From Myxococcota bacterium (GTDB taxonomy: Bacteria; Myxococcota_C; UBA6777), in assembly GCA_023150835.1 (NCBI GenBank), contig JAKLKB010000029.1, positions 1 through 56,645 of the forward strand: 56,645 bases of DNA. Reading direction: 5' to 3'. The position numbers and the translations under genes are program-made. This document shows, piece after piece, positions 26,597-34,254 of the stretch (within the stretch, counting starts at the first letter, position 1; the number at the start of each line of letters is the position of its first letter). Below the pieces are notes generated by a model. That model had not been told where the DNA came from. It searched no databases and was given only the letters and a program-made list of their open reading frames with translations.

Positions 26597-27364
26597 CTAT
26601 CTTTCTTTCCACGCAACACTCCCACACGGTGCTTTCTTGAACAAAGAACGCCACAAGTGTTCTTTCTCTGGCGGAGCGCCGATCTTCACGATTTCGATAA
26701 AGCCTTTTGACGTGAGATCATCAGGATTATCGGTTATAGGACCCGCGTAAAAGGTAAAATCACTTAGCTCGATGATCGGTGATGTCGATTCTTTTTCCAA
26801 CTCACCGTACCCGAACGCAAGAATATTCACCTCATTAGAATGTTGGGCAGTGTATTTCGACAGGTCCAACGCAGTAGTCGACGAGATGTACTGAGCAAGG
26901 AGATCTTGAAGAAGCCAGATCGTTTTCCCATTCCAAGCAAGGCCCACTTGGGATTTGGCGATCAATTGGCTAACCATCCGCGCCCATACTTGGCGATAAT
27001 TGATTCCGGGTCCGTTATGAGTTTCGGGGGAAATCACAGCATCCTCACAAGCCATCGCGATCTGAGTCCGTTTCTTTTTGTCTCCTCCTGACGTACTCGA
27101 TGTCATGATTTCGACAATAACGATCGGATCCGAAGGAAAATCGTCAACCCAAAGCTCTCCCTCTCGGGATGCTAAAGTGTACTGATTCTTTTCCGCAATT
27201 TTTTGAGCAGCACGAAGTCCTTGCCCGATGATCTCGGCAACTTCAGAGAGTTTTTTCCGAACCAGCAATAACGTAATCAAATGTGTAGTCAAAGGACTTT
27301 GCCTCATCCTCGTCAGCGGAGGCTTCGGCACTCCAGCAATCAAGGCGATATCCGTACAACTCAA
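26597..27364 (-). CDS. Putative type II restriction endonuclease, NotI-like
   Basis: 255 aa, beginning at TTG (27364) that overlaps the methyltransferase stop as TTGA; an in-frame ATG at 27307 has its Shine-Dalgarno too close. The core PIVIVEIMTSS...AMACEDAV, GPGINYRQVWARMVSQLIAK and the following W-x-x-K-x-x-W-x-x-Q-D segment resemble the conserved region I associate with NotI-type endonucleases (VEIQT...A-x-x-DA, GPN-x-x-x-V-x-x-R-x-x-x-Q). The position expected to be Gln or Lys of the PD-(D/E)XK site is Met (EIM), so the active site is uncertain. The overlap with a cytosine methyltransferase is the strongest evidence. The region is visibly more A+T-rich than its neighbours. Confidence 0.6.
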   Translation of the reverse strand: MSCTDIALIAGVPKPPLTRMRQSPLTTHLITLLLVRKKLSEVAEIIGQGLRAAQKIAEKNQYTLASREGELWVDDFPSDPIVIVEIMTSSTSGGDKKKRTQIAMACEDAVISPETHNGPGINYRQVWARMVSQLIAKSQVGLAWNGKTIWLLQDLLAQYISSTTALDLSKYTAQHSNEVNILAFGYGELEKESTSPIIELSDFTFYAGPITDNPDDLTSKGFIEIVKIGAPPEKEHLWRSLFKKAPCGSVAWKER

Positions 27365-28482
27365 AGATTTTGCTCATCTAAAAACCCTTTAATCTGGAGC
27401 GCCAGAACGTTTGCTATGGGGGGGGGGACAGAATTAGCAATTTGCCTGTGCTGATCCAAATTCGGAACGGATCCTGTCCTTGATCGGATGGGTCCCTTCA
27501 AGATGTAGCTGTCAGGATAACCATGTATTCGCATATATTCTCTGGGTGTCAAGTATCGATCTTCGGTCGGATGATAAAATATTTCTCCACATCGCAATGT
27601 GTTTGATGGACGTTTTCGGTGAAGGCGCAGATATTTGGTTGTGTCTTTTGGAGACAAACCGCAGCGAAGATCCTCTCCGAGATGGCTTTGGGCTGCCAAA
27701 TAAGAGCCTTCAGGGACTTGAGCAATCCGCTCACGATCTCGTGGTGGAGTAACATCCACGTGACTATCCGCTCGATCATAAACAGTTTTTCCTTTTATTT
27801 TTGAATCTGGTTCTGATAGCCCGTTTAAGACTTCACCTATCCCAAGATACGGTTTGTACGAAAATAGCCCGTTGCATTCCTCGACAGGCGCGTGAGTTCT
27901 TTCTGGAAAAGAAAATCCATTGCCCCCCCTCGTAGCGATCACAAAAAGCCGCTCCCTTAGCTGAGGAACACCATAGTCGGCTGCCACAATTACGCGCCAT
28001 TTGGGTGTGTAATAGATTGCTTCCAGTTCTCTCAAGAATATTTCGAATGTCTCGCCTCGTCTATTGCCCTCGCCCTTTGAAGAAAGCAACCCTTTCACCT
28101 GCTCGATAAAAATTACTTTTGGCTGTAATTCTTTTGCAAACCGAACGATCTCGAAAAGAAGTCGCCCTCTATCATCTTCCAAACCACGCTGCTTACCTGC
28201 CAAAGAAAAAGACTGACAAGGCGGACCACCAAAAAGTAAATCTAGCTCGCCACTTTTTAATATAAACTCGTCTGATAGCTGTTCAGGAGCGATCGTTTGT
28301 ATATCGGCGTGGATGATTTTTGTGTTGTATTTGTGGATTTCTGCGTTGGCCGCTAATGTGGCACAACAATGTGGATCAAATTCAATCTCTGCAAGGATAT
28401 CGAAGCCTGCATCCCGCACACCGATATCCATACCGCCCGCCCCTGAAAAGAGGCTGATGGCTTTTCGCTTCTGGCTCTTCAA
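27361..28482 (-). CDS. DNA (cytosine-5-)-methyltransferase of a restriction-modification system
   Basis: 373 aa. The likely start is TTG at 28482, with TGGAG 7 nt upstream; a stop codon lies a few codons upstream in frame. m5C motifs in order: I LFSGAGGMDIG, IV with the catalytic Cys GGPPCQSFS, VI VIFIEQVKG, VIII QLRERLFVIA, then a target-recognition region and IX-X (REYMRIHGYPD, RQIANSVPPPIA). Motif VI normally reads ENV; here it is EQV, an unusual substitution. The enzyme methylates C5 of a cytosine in an unknown target. It probably protects against the overlapping endonuclease gene downstream. A+T-rich codon use relative to flanking genes suggests horizontal acquisition. Confidence 0.92.
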   Translation of the reverse strand: MKSQKRKAISLFSGAGGMDIGVRDAGFDILAEIEFDPHCCATLAANAEIHKYNTKIIHADIQTIAPEQLSDEFILKSGELDLLFGGPPCQSFSLAGKQRGLEDDRGRLLFEIVRFAKELQPKVIFIEQVKGLLSSKGEGNRRGETFEIFLRELEAIYYTPKWRVIVAADYGVPQLRERLFVIATRGGNGFSFPERTHAPVEECNGLFSYKPYLGIGEVLNGLSEPDSKIKGKTVYDRADSHVDVTPPRDRERIAQVPEGSYLAAQSHLGEDLRCGLSPKDTTKYLRLHRKRPSNTLRCGEIFYHPTEDRYLTPREYMRIHGYPDSYILKGPIRSRTGSVPNLDQHRQIANSVPPPIANVLALQIKGFLDEQNL

Positions 28483-28855
28483 AACTTGGCTCCATCAAGG
28501 CTTTTATTTCGCGCAGGGGACGATATCCTTGGTAGTCTCCATTTGAGAATGTGCCCTCCGATTGGATATCACTACACGGAGATCAGGAATAACCGAGGAG
28601 ATCGACAGCGTCAAGGATGCCCTCTGTGATTCGTCGTTAGGCCAATGGGGGGGAATCAACGATCAGAAAAGCAAGTAGCAGCTACTCGTCGCGTTGGATG
28701 GCAGGCCAAGGCCCGGGGCGGAGGGGTGGTTTACGAGGGCAGCGGCGATGGCGGGTGCGACAGGCTTTGGCTGCGATCTACAAAAGCGCCGACGCAACAA
28801 ACAAATACACGCAGCAGACGCCCATCGACTGTTTTGAGTAGGACAACAGACACCC
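28483..28855. other. Intergenic region (373 bp)
   Basis: Between hipA (ending at 28856) and the methyltransferase start, both minus strand. It contains direct repeat copy C1 (28666-28796). The remainder should hold the promoter for the restriction-modification operon, but no convincing -35/-10 pair is visible. Confidence 0.6.
28666..28796 (+). repeat. Direct repeat family C, copy C1
   Basis: 131 bp, about 90% identical to 30692-30823 in the same orientation (for example GTTGGATGGCAGGCCAAGGC). The copies lie on either side of hipBA. On the minus strand both encode a similar peptide frame, but I do not consider it a gene. Confidence 0.88.
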
Positions 28856-30091
28856 TCAATCCGAACGCAATGCCTTGATACTTTGATCGATTTTTTGGGC
28901 GATCTGTTTGATACGCTTTTTAGAAATCCCAATCAACGCAGCCGCTTTTTTCCATCCTTGTGTTGCGTCGCACACTTCTTCGATCATCTGTTCCGTTTCT
29001 ATTTGGGGGATCGACAAGCGCTTCGCCAAAGACAAAACATGCTGTTTGCGGGGCATTTTGCCTTCACCCTCAACAGACATACTATGTTCTCCACCCGGGC
29101 CTTCTGCAAACGTCAGATCAAACGCAGGAGCCAGTCGCCATTCTCCTTCCACGAGCCGAAAAACAAAGTTTTTCACATGATCATCGCGATTGTATGTCGC
29201 GATATTAAAAATCATCCGACGAAAACCTTGTACGACATCATGATAATTCTTCGTTAAAATCTGTACAACTTCAAGAAATTGTCCATAATCGCAAGAAGGC
29301 ACACGAAAATTCGAATGGATCAGGTTGCCAAAGCTGTGGACGTGGAATTTTGTATTGGCCTGTCGATCGAATCGCTCGATCCCAAAAAAACGCTCCCCTT
29401 CTTTGGTTTCAAATAACCGCGTATGTGGGATCGCTATGCCCGCAGATTCGGCCATTAGAGCGTATACCCGTTCGACGGCGCCACTTTCTTGATCGTCTGT
29501 TTTTCCGTGAAACTTAATCAACCAATGCCGATACCCCTCAGGTAGATCGTCTTCACCAGAAAGGATGGAGTCTTCTTTGATGCCGACGAGGATTTTGGGC
29601 CTTGCTCCCCCGGGGCTTCCGCCCAAACGAAAAAGTTCGGGCAAAAGTTCCGTTGTATTCCCCTGCCATATCTGCCTCGCCTCGTTGGAAAGGTGGTGAA
29701 GATCCAACACCGTCTGATTTGAAACGTTGTTTTCTGTGGGAGGAAAATAGGCCAATGCTCCCATCGTGCGGCACCCAAGGTACGCCAAACGCTCCAGAAC
29801 CGATACCGAAGAAGGTAAAATTCCTTTGCCTTTGAGATAGCGATCCATCAGCAACAACCCCCAACCGTCCGGCAAAGAATCGTCAAACAACCCAAACATC
29901 GGACCAAATCCGAAATCTTTGTGTTGGAAAACGCCTGCTCGTAGGGGAAGCTTGAACGGAGACAACCAAAGCCCGCTTTGGAGAAAAAGCGGATCGTACT
30001 CGAAAAAAATACCTCGCTTTTCTTCTACCAACACACCCACCGACTGAAACGTCTCAGGGCCGCGATGCAAGCGCACTTCCAGCTTTTTCAT
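28856..30091 (-). CDS. hipA: HipA-family serine/threonine kinase toxin
   Basis: 411 aa, near the usual ~440 of HipA. The N-terminal HipA_N part contains FGLFDDSLPDGWG. The regulatory P-loop is GGSPGGARPK with Ser159, which in E. coli HipA is the autophosphorylated serine. The catalytic loop is TYNRDDHVKNF (catalytic Asp304, Asn308), and the metal-binding Asp is in APAFDLTFAEG (Asp325). All key residues appear intact. HipA phosphorylates glutamyl-tRNA synthetase in E. coli and causes growth arrest; the target here is unverified. The start overlaps the HipB-like stop (ATGA). The pair is bracketed by direct repeats C1 and C2. Confidence 0.92.
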   Translation of the reverse strand: MKKLEVRLHRGPETFQSVGVLVEEKRGIFFEYDPLFLQSGLWLSPFKLPLRAGVFQHKDFGFGPMFGLFDDSLPDGWGLLLMDRYLKGKGILPSSVSVLERLAYLGCRTMGALAYFPPTENNVSNQTVLDLHHLSNEARQIWQGNTTELLPELFRLGGSPGGARPKILVGIKEDSILSGEDDLPEGYRHWLIKFHGKTDDQESGAVERVYALMAESAGIAIPHTRLFETKEGERFFGIERFDRQANTKFHVHSFGNLIHSNFRVPSCDYGQFLEVVQILTKNYHDVVQGFRRMIFNIATYNRDDHVKNFVFRLVEGEWRLAPAFDLTFAEGPGGEHSMSVEGEGKMPRKQHVLSLAKRLSIPQIETEQMIEEVCDATQGWKKAAALIGISKKRIKQIAQKIDQSIKALRSD

Positions 30092-30402
30092 GCCATGCCA
30101 CGCTTTCGATGGGGCTCTTTGCTCTGTTGCTCAAGCTCTCGAAGGCTTGTGATCTCTGGGGATTCAAACAACGCCATGAATTCTTCTAATCGGCCCAATG
30201 CCCAAGCCAATCGAAGCAGATTTTGTAATGATATCCGACCTGTTGCTTCAAACCTTCGCAAGGAACCAAGTGAAACGCCTGATCGCAGAGCGAGCGTTGT
30301 TTGTTTCCAGTTGGCTGCCAAGCGCAAAGCACGCATTCGAGATGCCAGACCTTCTTCCACTTGCTTCATCGTGATCAGTTCATAGGGAGAAGAGTTCATC
30401 AC
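30088..30402 (-). CDS. hipB: HipB-like XRE-family antitoxin
   Basis: 104 aa. Start at GTG 30402 or ATG 30399 (AAAGG 7 or 10 nt upstream). A helix-turn-helix of XRE type spans about residues 24-60 (LAANWKQTTLALRSGVSLGS, LRRFEATGRISLQNLLRLAW). The C-terminal ~30 residues are charged. Such proteins bind operator DNA and neutralise HipA. It overlaps hipA by 4 nt. A possible operator is the pair of direct GCTCA boxes at 30434-30438 and 30454-30458, about two helical turns apart. Confidence 0.85.
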   Translation of the reverse strand: MMNSSPYELITMKQVEEGLASRMRALRLAANWKQTTLALRSGVSLGSLRRFEATGRISLQNLLRLAWALGRLEEFMALFESPEITSLRELEQQSKEPHRKRGMA

Positions 30403-30448
30403 CCGCTTGCCTTTCGTGTCGTTTTCTTTAATCGCTCATATTTTGATT

Positions 30449-30479
30449 ATTATGCTCAAAAATGAACCCGAAGCGTCAA
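30449..30479 (-). promoter_or_regulatory. Possible hipBA promoter/operator
   Basis: On the minus strand TTGACG (30479-30474) and CATAAT (30454-30449) are separated by 19 nt, longer than ideal. Direct GCTCA boxes overlap it. The sequence is markedly A+T-rich. The call is tentative. Confidence 0.3.
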
Positions 30480-30527
30480 CATAATAGCGATTAGCGGAAT
30501 TGAGTTCAACAGAAGAGCGACGCGATA

Positions 30528-30660
30528 GACGAAAAACCCCGAGTTCGCGCTGTTTCAAGCGACAGGGTCGTTGATTTGAAAAACAGTGATCTCTTCGCCC
30601 TCACAGGGTTAAGGGGGCCGAGACCGATAGCGGAGTTTGGGGAAGCGCCCGACAAAACAA
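30528..30660 (+). repeat. Dispersed repeat family B, copy B4 (decayed)
   Basis: Forward copy: GACGAAAAACCCC at the left, TTGAAAAACAGTGAT in the core, and GAACGGTGCAAGG just beyond its right end, an eroded version of the inverted repeat seen intact at 25280-25294. It lies between hipB and repeat C2. Confidence 0.65.
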
Positions 30661-30691
30661 ACCGAACGGTGCAAGGCCCCATCTATCGGCG

Positions 30692-30823
30692 GAAAAGCAA
30701 GCCGCAGTTATTCGTCGCGTTGGATGGCAGGCCAAGGCCCGGGGCGGAGGGGTGGTTTGTGAGGGCAGCGGCGGTGGCGGGTGCGGCAGGCTTTGGCTGC
30801 GATCTGCCAAAAGCGTCGGCGCA
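30692..30823 (+). repeat. Direct repeat family C, copy C2, overlapping the M23 peptidase 3' end
   Basis: 132 bp, about 90% identical to C1 (28666-28796), same orientation. It covers the last ~38 codons and the stop codon of the M23 peptidase gene on the minus strand. Confidence 0.88.
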
Positions 30824-32615
30824 TCGGTCGATAACAGCGTTGGGGGAGAACCAAGCCACAGTCACGCAGAGAAAGCCCGAGCGAAGAGCAAGCCTGTATT
30901 TGAAACCCCCATAGAGAGGGCATCTTGGCGCATGGAATCGAATCATCGGGACGAAAGTGCAAGAAGCGTTGAGGATCGACGTGGCGCCCGCCGCGCATCA
31001 TCTCAAAGTGCAGATGGCATCCCGTCGCAAGGCCCGATGCACCGATATCTCCGATGCGTTGCCCGAGGCGTACACGTTGCCCACGCTGCACACGATAACG
31101 CGACAAGTGGAAGTAGCGCGTCACCCATCCTTGGGCGTGTCGAACAGACACCATACGCCCGGCCCCACCGCGCCAACCGCGTGTAATGACTTGGCCCGCT
31201 GCCACCGCAAACACAGGACGACCACATGGCAGACTGACATCGATTCCTCGGTGCATTCGGCGCTTTCGTAAAACAGGATGGTATCGCCAACCAAAACGAC
31301 TATTCACCCGATAAGGCCGCGTGGGTGGGCCAAAAAATCGGCGTTTGCGACGCCGCGTTCCATCGACGCGATACATCTGCTCGGGACCTCGCGGCCCCAA
31401 CAACACACCATGCAGCAACGTAAACACCCCGCTGCGCCGAGTTGCAAACCGCGCAAACAAGATCCGTCCGTACCCTGCGACACGTCCCGCCACTTGGATC
31501 TGTTCAAACCACACATCAAGGCGATCCTCGGGAAAGAGCTTGCCGACAGGGTGGTATTTTTGGAAGGTATGCGCCACACGCAAGGCCAGTTCTGCGCCCT
31601 CCCCTGCTTGTTGAACTCCTGCGCTGACGCTGGGTGTACGAGACGAGATGCGCAAACGCAGTTCTCGCCGCACCAGCCGCTCCTGTACTTCGAGCTTTTG
31701 TGTAAACAAGCTCCACTCGGCCTTCTCGTCGGCCTCTTTTTGTTTGTCCGCAAGATGCTCATCGCAGCGCTGCCCTTTCCAACACACCGTGATCCACCAC
31801 TCGTTGAGCAGGTCTTTGTGCCAGATCAAGCGCATCAGTCGGCCTTTTTTGTCAAACACAGCTTCGGCCTGATTTCCGGGGCGGATCGAGCGCAACTCGA
31901 CAAACTCCGCGAGTTCATCACGGATCTCGACACGCAAACGCGCAGGCTCGATCCGTAGCCGTTCTCGAAGCACCCGATCCAGCGTATCTCCCGACTTTAA
32001 CGTCACCCGAGTGCGCCGCCCTTGATGCTGCCGCAAAAAGGCTTCATCGCTATTATCGTCCTCCATAGCACGCTTGATCTTGCCCTTGGGACGGACCTCT
32101 GGTTCGGATCTGATAGCCCCAAAAGGCGTCGAAGGTACTGGCTTGTTTGGCGAAGCTTGAGGCCGCGTCGGATCTGTCGGTGGGGAGGCTTGAGGCCGCG
32201 TCGGATCTGTCGGTGGGGAGGCTTGAGGCCGCGTCGGATCTGTCGGTGGGGAGGCTTGAGGCCGCGTCGGCTCTGTCGGTGAAGACGGCGAGGGTTGGGG
32301 CGTTTTCGGATCATGAGCGTGGCGAGTACGGGGAGGCGGTGGTTGAAGAACGCGCTCAAACCAAGGCAGAAGGTTGCGGATCGGCGGAGGCCAACGGCGC
32401 GCAGATGGCCTAGCATCGGTCGATTCGGCGTGTTTCGGTGCGCTTGATGTGTTTGAGGGTGGGGGATGCTTTGAGGGAGGCGAGTTTTTTGCGAGAGGCG
32501 TCTGGCGAGCCTCAGCGGGATCTTGCGGTTGCATCGGTGTTTCTTGCAAGCACCCCCACAGCCAGACACAACATCCCAACCAAAAAAGAACCATCCTTTG
32601 TTCTTGTACAGGCAA
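30708..32615 (-). CDS. M23 (LytM) metallopeptidase lipoprotein
   Basis: 635 aa. I propose a TTG start at 32615 because GGAGGAG lies 5 nt upstream; an in-frame ATG at 32594 lacks a good site. The signal ends in LWGC (possible lipobox). A Pro/Thr/Asp linker encoded by 33-nt repeats follows. A central domain (LKSGDTLDRVL...) resembles OapA/LysM-like N-terminal parts of M23 proteins. The catalytic domain has SRFGWRYHPV, zinc ligands in HRGIDVS and HLHFE, and GASGLATG. It probably cleaves peptidoglycan cross-links at the envelope. The ~65 residues after VDPQRFL are atypical for the family; the last ~38 derive from repeat C2, so the original 3' end was probably replaced by a repeat insertion. Confidence 0.87.
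   Translation of the reverse strand: MPVQEQRMVLFWLGCCVWLWGCLQETPMQPQDPAEARQTPLAKNSPPSKHPPPSNTSSAPKHAESTDARPSARRWPPPIRNLLPWFERVLQPPPPRTRHAHDPKTPQPSPSSPTEPTRPQASPPTDPTRPQASPPTDPTRPQASPPTDPTRPQASPNKPVPSTPFGAIRSEPEVRPKGKIKRAMEDDNSDEAFLRQHQGRRTRVTLKSGDTLDRVLRERLRIEPARLRVEIRDELAEFVELRSIRPGNQAEAVFDKKGRLMRLIWHKDLLNEWWITVCWKGQRCDEHLADKQKEADEKAEWSLFTQKLEVQERLVRRELRLRISSRTPSVSAGVQQAGEGAELALRVAHTFQKYHPVGKLFPEDRLDVWFEQIQVAGRVAGYGRILFARFATRRSGVFTLLHGVLLGPRGPEQMYRVDGTRRRKRRFFGPPTRPYRVNSRFGWRYHPVLRKRRMHRGIDVSLPCGRPVFAVAAGQVITRGWRGGAGRMVSVRHAQGWVTRYFHLSRYRVQRGQRVRLGQRIGDIGASGLATGCHLHFEMMRGGRHVDPQRFLHFRPDDSIPCAKMPSLWGFQIQACSSLGLSLRDCGLVLPQRCYRPMRRRFWQIAAKACRTRHRRCPHKPPLRPGPWPAIQRDE
32157..32283 (-). repeat. 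In-frame 33-nt minisatellite, about 3.8 units
   Basis: Tandem 33-nt units encode an 11-residue QASPPTDPTRP repeat in the linker of the M23 lipoprotein. Three units are nearly identical. Confidence 0.88.
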
Positions 32616-32651
32616 CGTCGCTCCTCCACAGGACAGGAATTCAACTCTTTG

Positions 32652-32774
32652 TACGATAATCCGAGCAAAGTGTGGTTGTAAGGGTCGATGCGATCCGCTG
32701 TAGACGCCCTGTTGTTGGGCAGTCACGGGGGGCTGTCCCTACGTTTTGCGATCACACACCCTGCGGATTTCGTA
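32652..32774 (+). repeat. Dispersed repeat family A, full copy
   Basis: 123 bp with end sequences TACGATAATCCGAG and CTGCGGATTTCGTA as imperfect inverted repeats. The core GTAGACGCCCTGTTGTTGGG and GCGATCACACACCCTGCGG are almost identical to 37792-37900. It lies exactly between the M23 gene and the 3' end of the Xer gene. Confidence 0.8.
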
Positions 32775-33887
32775 TCAGGGACCGGGCTTGACGTGTGCGC
32801 GAGGGTGCGCGGCATTGTACACCTTCATCAGCGCGGCGACATCGAGATGTGTGTAACGCTGCGTGGTAGAGAGGCTTTCATGGCCGAGCAGATCTTGGAT
32901 CTCTCGGATATCGGCCCCTGCCTCCAACAGATGCGTCGCAAAGCTGTGCCGTAATCCATGCGGACTGATTCGACACCGCGTTGCCGCTGACAACACGCAT
33001 TGATCGACGATCCGACGCACGCTGCGATCCGTCAAGCGCCCACCTTTGTAATTCAAAAACAGCGCAGATGGCATCACTTCCGCAGGATCTCCTGCCTCCA
33101 AAAGCTCCCCGCGCCGATCCAGATAATCCCGCAACGCCTCCCGAGCAAACCTCCCCACAGGGATCAGCCGCTCTTTACGGCGCTTTCCAAAAAGCCTTAC
33201 CATACCATCCGAAGAAAAGGCATCCAGATCCAATCCCACCAACTCGCTCACCCGCGCCCCTGTCGCATACAACAACTCCAAGATCGCCCGATCACGTAGC
33301 CCCAAAACATTCGTACGATCAGGAACCTCCAACAGCCGCTCGACGTCTCCGCGTTCCAAATAGCGCGGCAAAAGCTTAGGCGCACGCGGGTTGTCGATCA
33401 CATCCATCGGATTAACCTCCAGCGCTTCGCTTCGCATCAAGTAGCGAAAAAAGCTACGAAAACAGCTTAGTTTGCGCTTCGTCGTGGTGGCGGCCATCTG
33501 TTGTTCATGTAGCAGAGAGAGAAATCCTCGGATATGAAAGCGCGTAATCCCTGTCACTTCGGGTACTTCAAAGGAATCAAGGTACGCAAGAAAGTCTTGG
33601 AGATCGCGCCCATAAGCGCGCAGCGTATGTTCCGAAGCTTGGCGTCCTGCGCGTTCGTAGTCCAAAAACCGACCCAACCAACCATCCCAAACAGGAGACA
33701 AAGCCGCCTCCCGAAAGGTCTCTAAAGCGCTTTGCGCAGCCAAGCCACGCTCCGATAATTTTTTGCGGAGACGTTTGGGCGGAAGCCCCCCCCCAGCGGT
33801 CGGCACATTCGGAGCTTGCAGCGCACGGATCGCAGCCCGTTGGCGCAACTTTTCTTCTGCAGAAAGGGTCGTGTTGTCATCTCTCAT
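32775..33887 (-). CDS. xerC: Xer-family tyrosine recombinase with N-terminal extension
   Basis: 370 aa from ATG 33887 (GGGAG 8 nt upstream); typical XerC/D are ~300 aa, so ~60-70 N-terminal residues are extra. The SAM-like core-binding domain is at about residues 80-165. Catalytic residues are visible: Arg in YATGARVSEL, Lys in GKRRKERLIPV, HGLRHSFATHLL (His, Arg), His in LGHESLSTTQRY and nucleophile Tyr in QRYTHL. It probably resolves chromosome dimers at dif; alternatively it is an element-borne integrase, given the repeat-rich neighbourhood, although no attachment site is visible. It is divergent from the giant Cys-repeat lipoprotein. Confidence 0.85.
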   Translation of the reverse strand: MRDDNTTLSAEEKLRQRAAIRALQAPNVPTAGGGLPPKRLRKKLSERGLAAQSALETFREAALSPVWDGWLGRFLDYERAGRQASEHTLRAYGRDLQDFLAYLDSFEVPEVTGITRFHIRGFLSLLHEQQMAATTTKRKLSCFRSFFRYLMRSEALEVNPMDVIDNPRAPKLLPRYLERGDVERLLEVPDRTNVLGLRDRAILELLYATGARVSELVGLDLDAFSSDGMVRLFGKRRKERLIPVGRFAREALRDYLDRRGELLEAGDPAEVMPSALFLNYKGGRLTDRSVRRIVDQCVLSAATRCRISPHGLRHSFATHLLEAGADIREIQDLLGHESLSTTQRYTHLDVAALMKVYNAAHPRAHVKPGP

Positions 33888-34254
33888 GCACATCGCTCCC
33901 ACAGCAAAACAAAAAAGATGGAAAAGATCGCTCACTTGGCGCATCAAGGAGTGCGCAGGCGCAACGGCATCTTACGAAACCCCGTTCTGGCGCACAAAAT
34001 TTCCACATTTCTCTCAACACCTCACCACGCCGATTGATGGGCGAAAGCCCAACCAAAAAAGATCTCAAACGGCATCGGTCGCTGCTTGGTTTTGGCCTCT
34101 TTGTTGCCAAAGCGGTTTTGGCAGCAGAGAGGTCAAAGCCTCACGAAAAGAAATCTCGAAGGGAGCTCCCTTCTTGTGATACGCTTCGGAAAAGATTCCC
34201 CCAACGCGGCGTCCCCATGACCCGCAAGGTTGCTTGCAACGGAAGGATAAAGCA
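33888..34254. other. Divergent intergenic region (367 bp)
   Basis: Separates xerC (minus) from the Cys-repeat lipoprotein (plus). It contains a perfect 16-bp palindrome (34158-34173). No gene is supported. Confidence 0.6.
34158..34173. promoter_or_regulatory. Perfect 16-bp palindrome, candidate operator
   Basis: GAAGGGAGCTCCCTTC is fully self-complementary and sits 81 bp before the Cys-repeat lipoprotein start, in a divergent promoter region. It could bind a dimeric regulator; no matching family is recognised. Confidence 0.4.

Larger units (their letters stand above)
30403..30707. other. Intergenic region (305 bp) between hipB and the M23 peptidase
   Basis: Contains the putative hipBA promoter (30449-30479), family B copy B4 (30528-30660) and the first bases of repeat C2. 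No gene is supported. Confidence 0.6.

Noticed and set aside
28663-30946. Two minus-strand frames sharing a peptide (28663-28932 and 30683-30946)
   Set aside because: The similarity is explained by the DNA repeat C; no ribosome site or family, and one copy overlaps hipA and the other the M23 gene.
32775-33887. Integrase of a genomic island with attachment sites
   Set aside because: No tRNA gene or direct-repeat attachment pair is visible next to it; a housekeeping Xer role is simpler.
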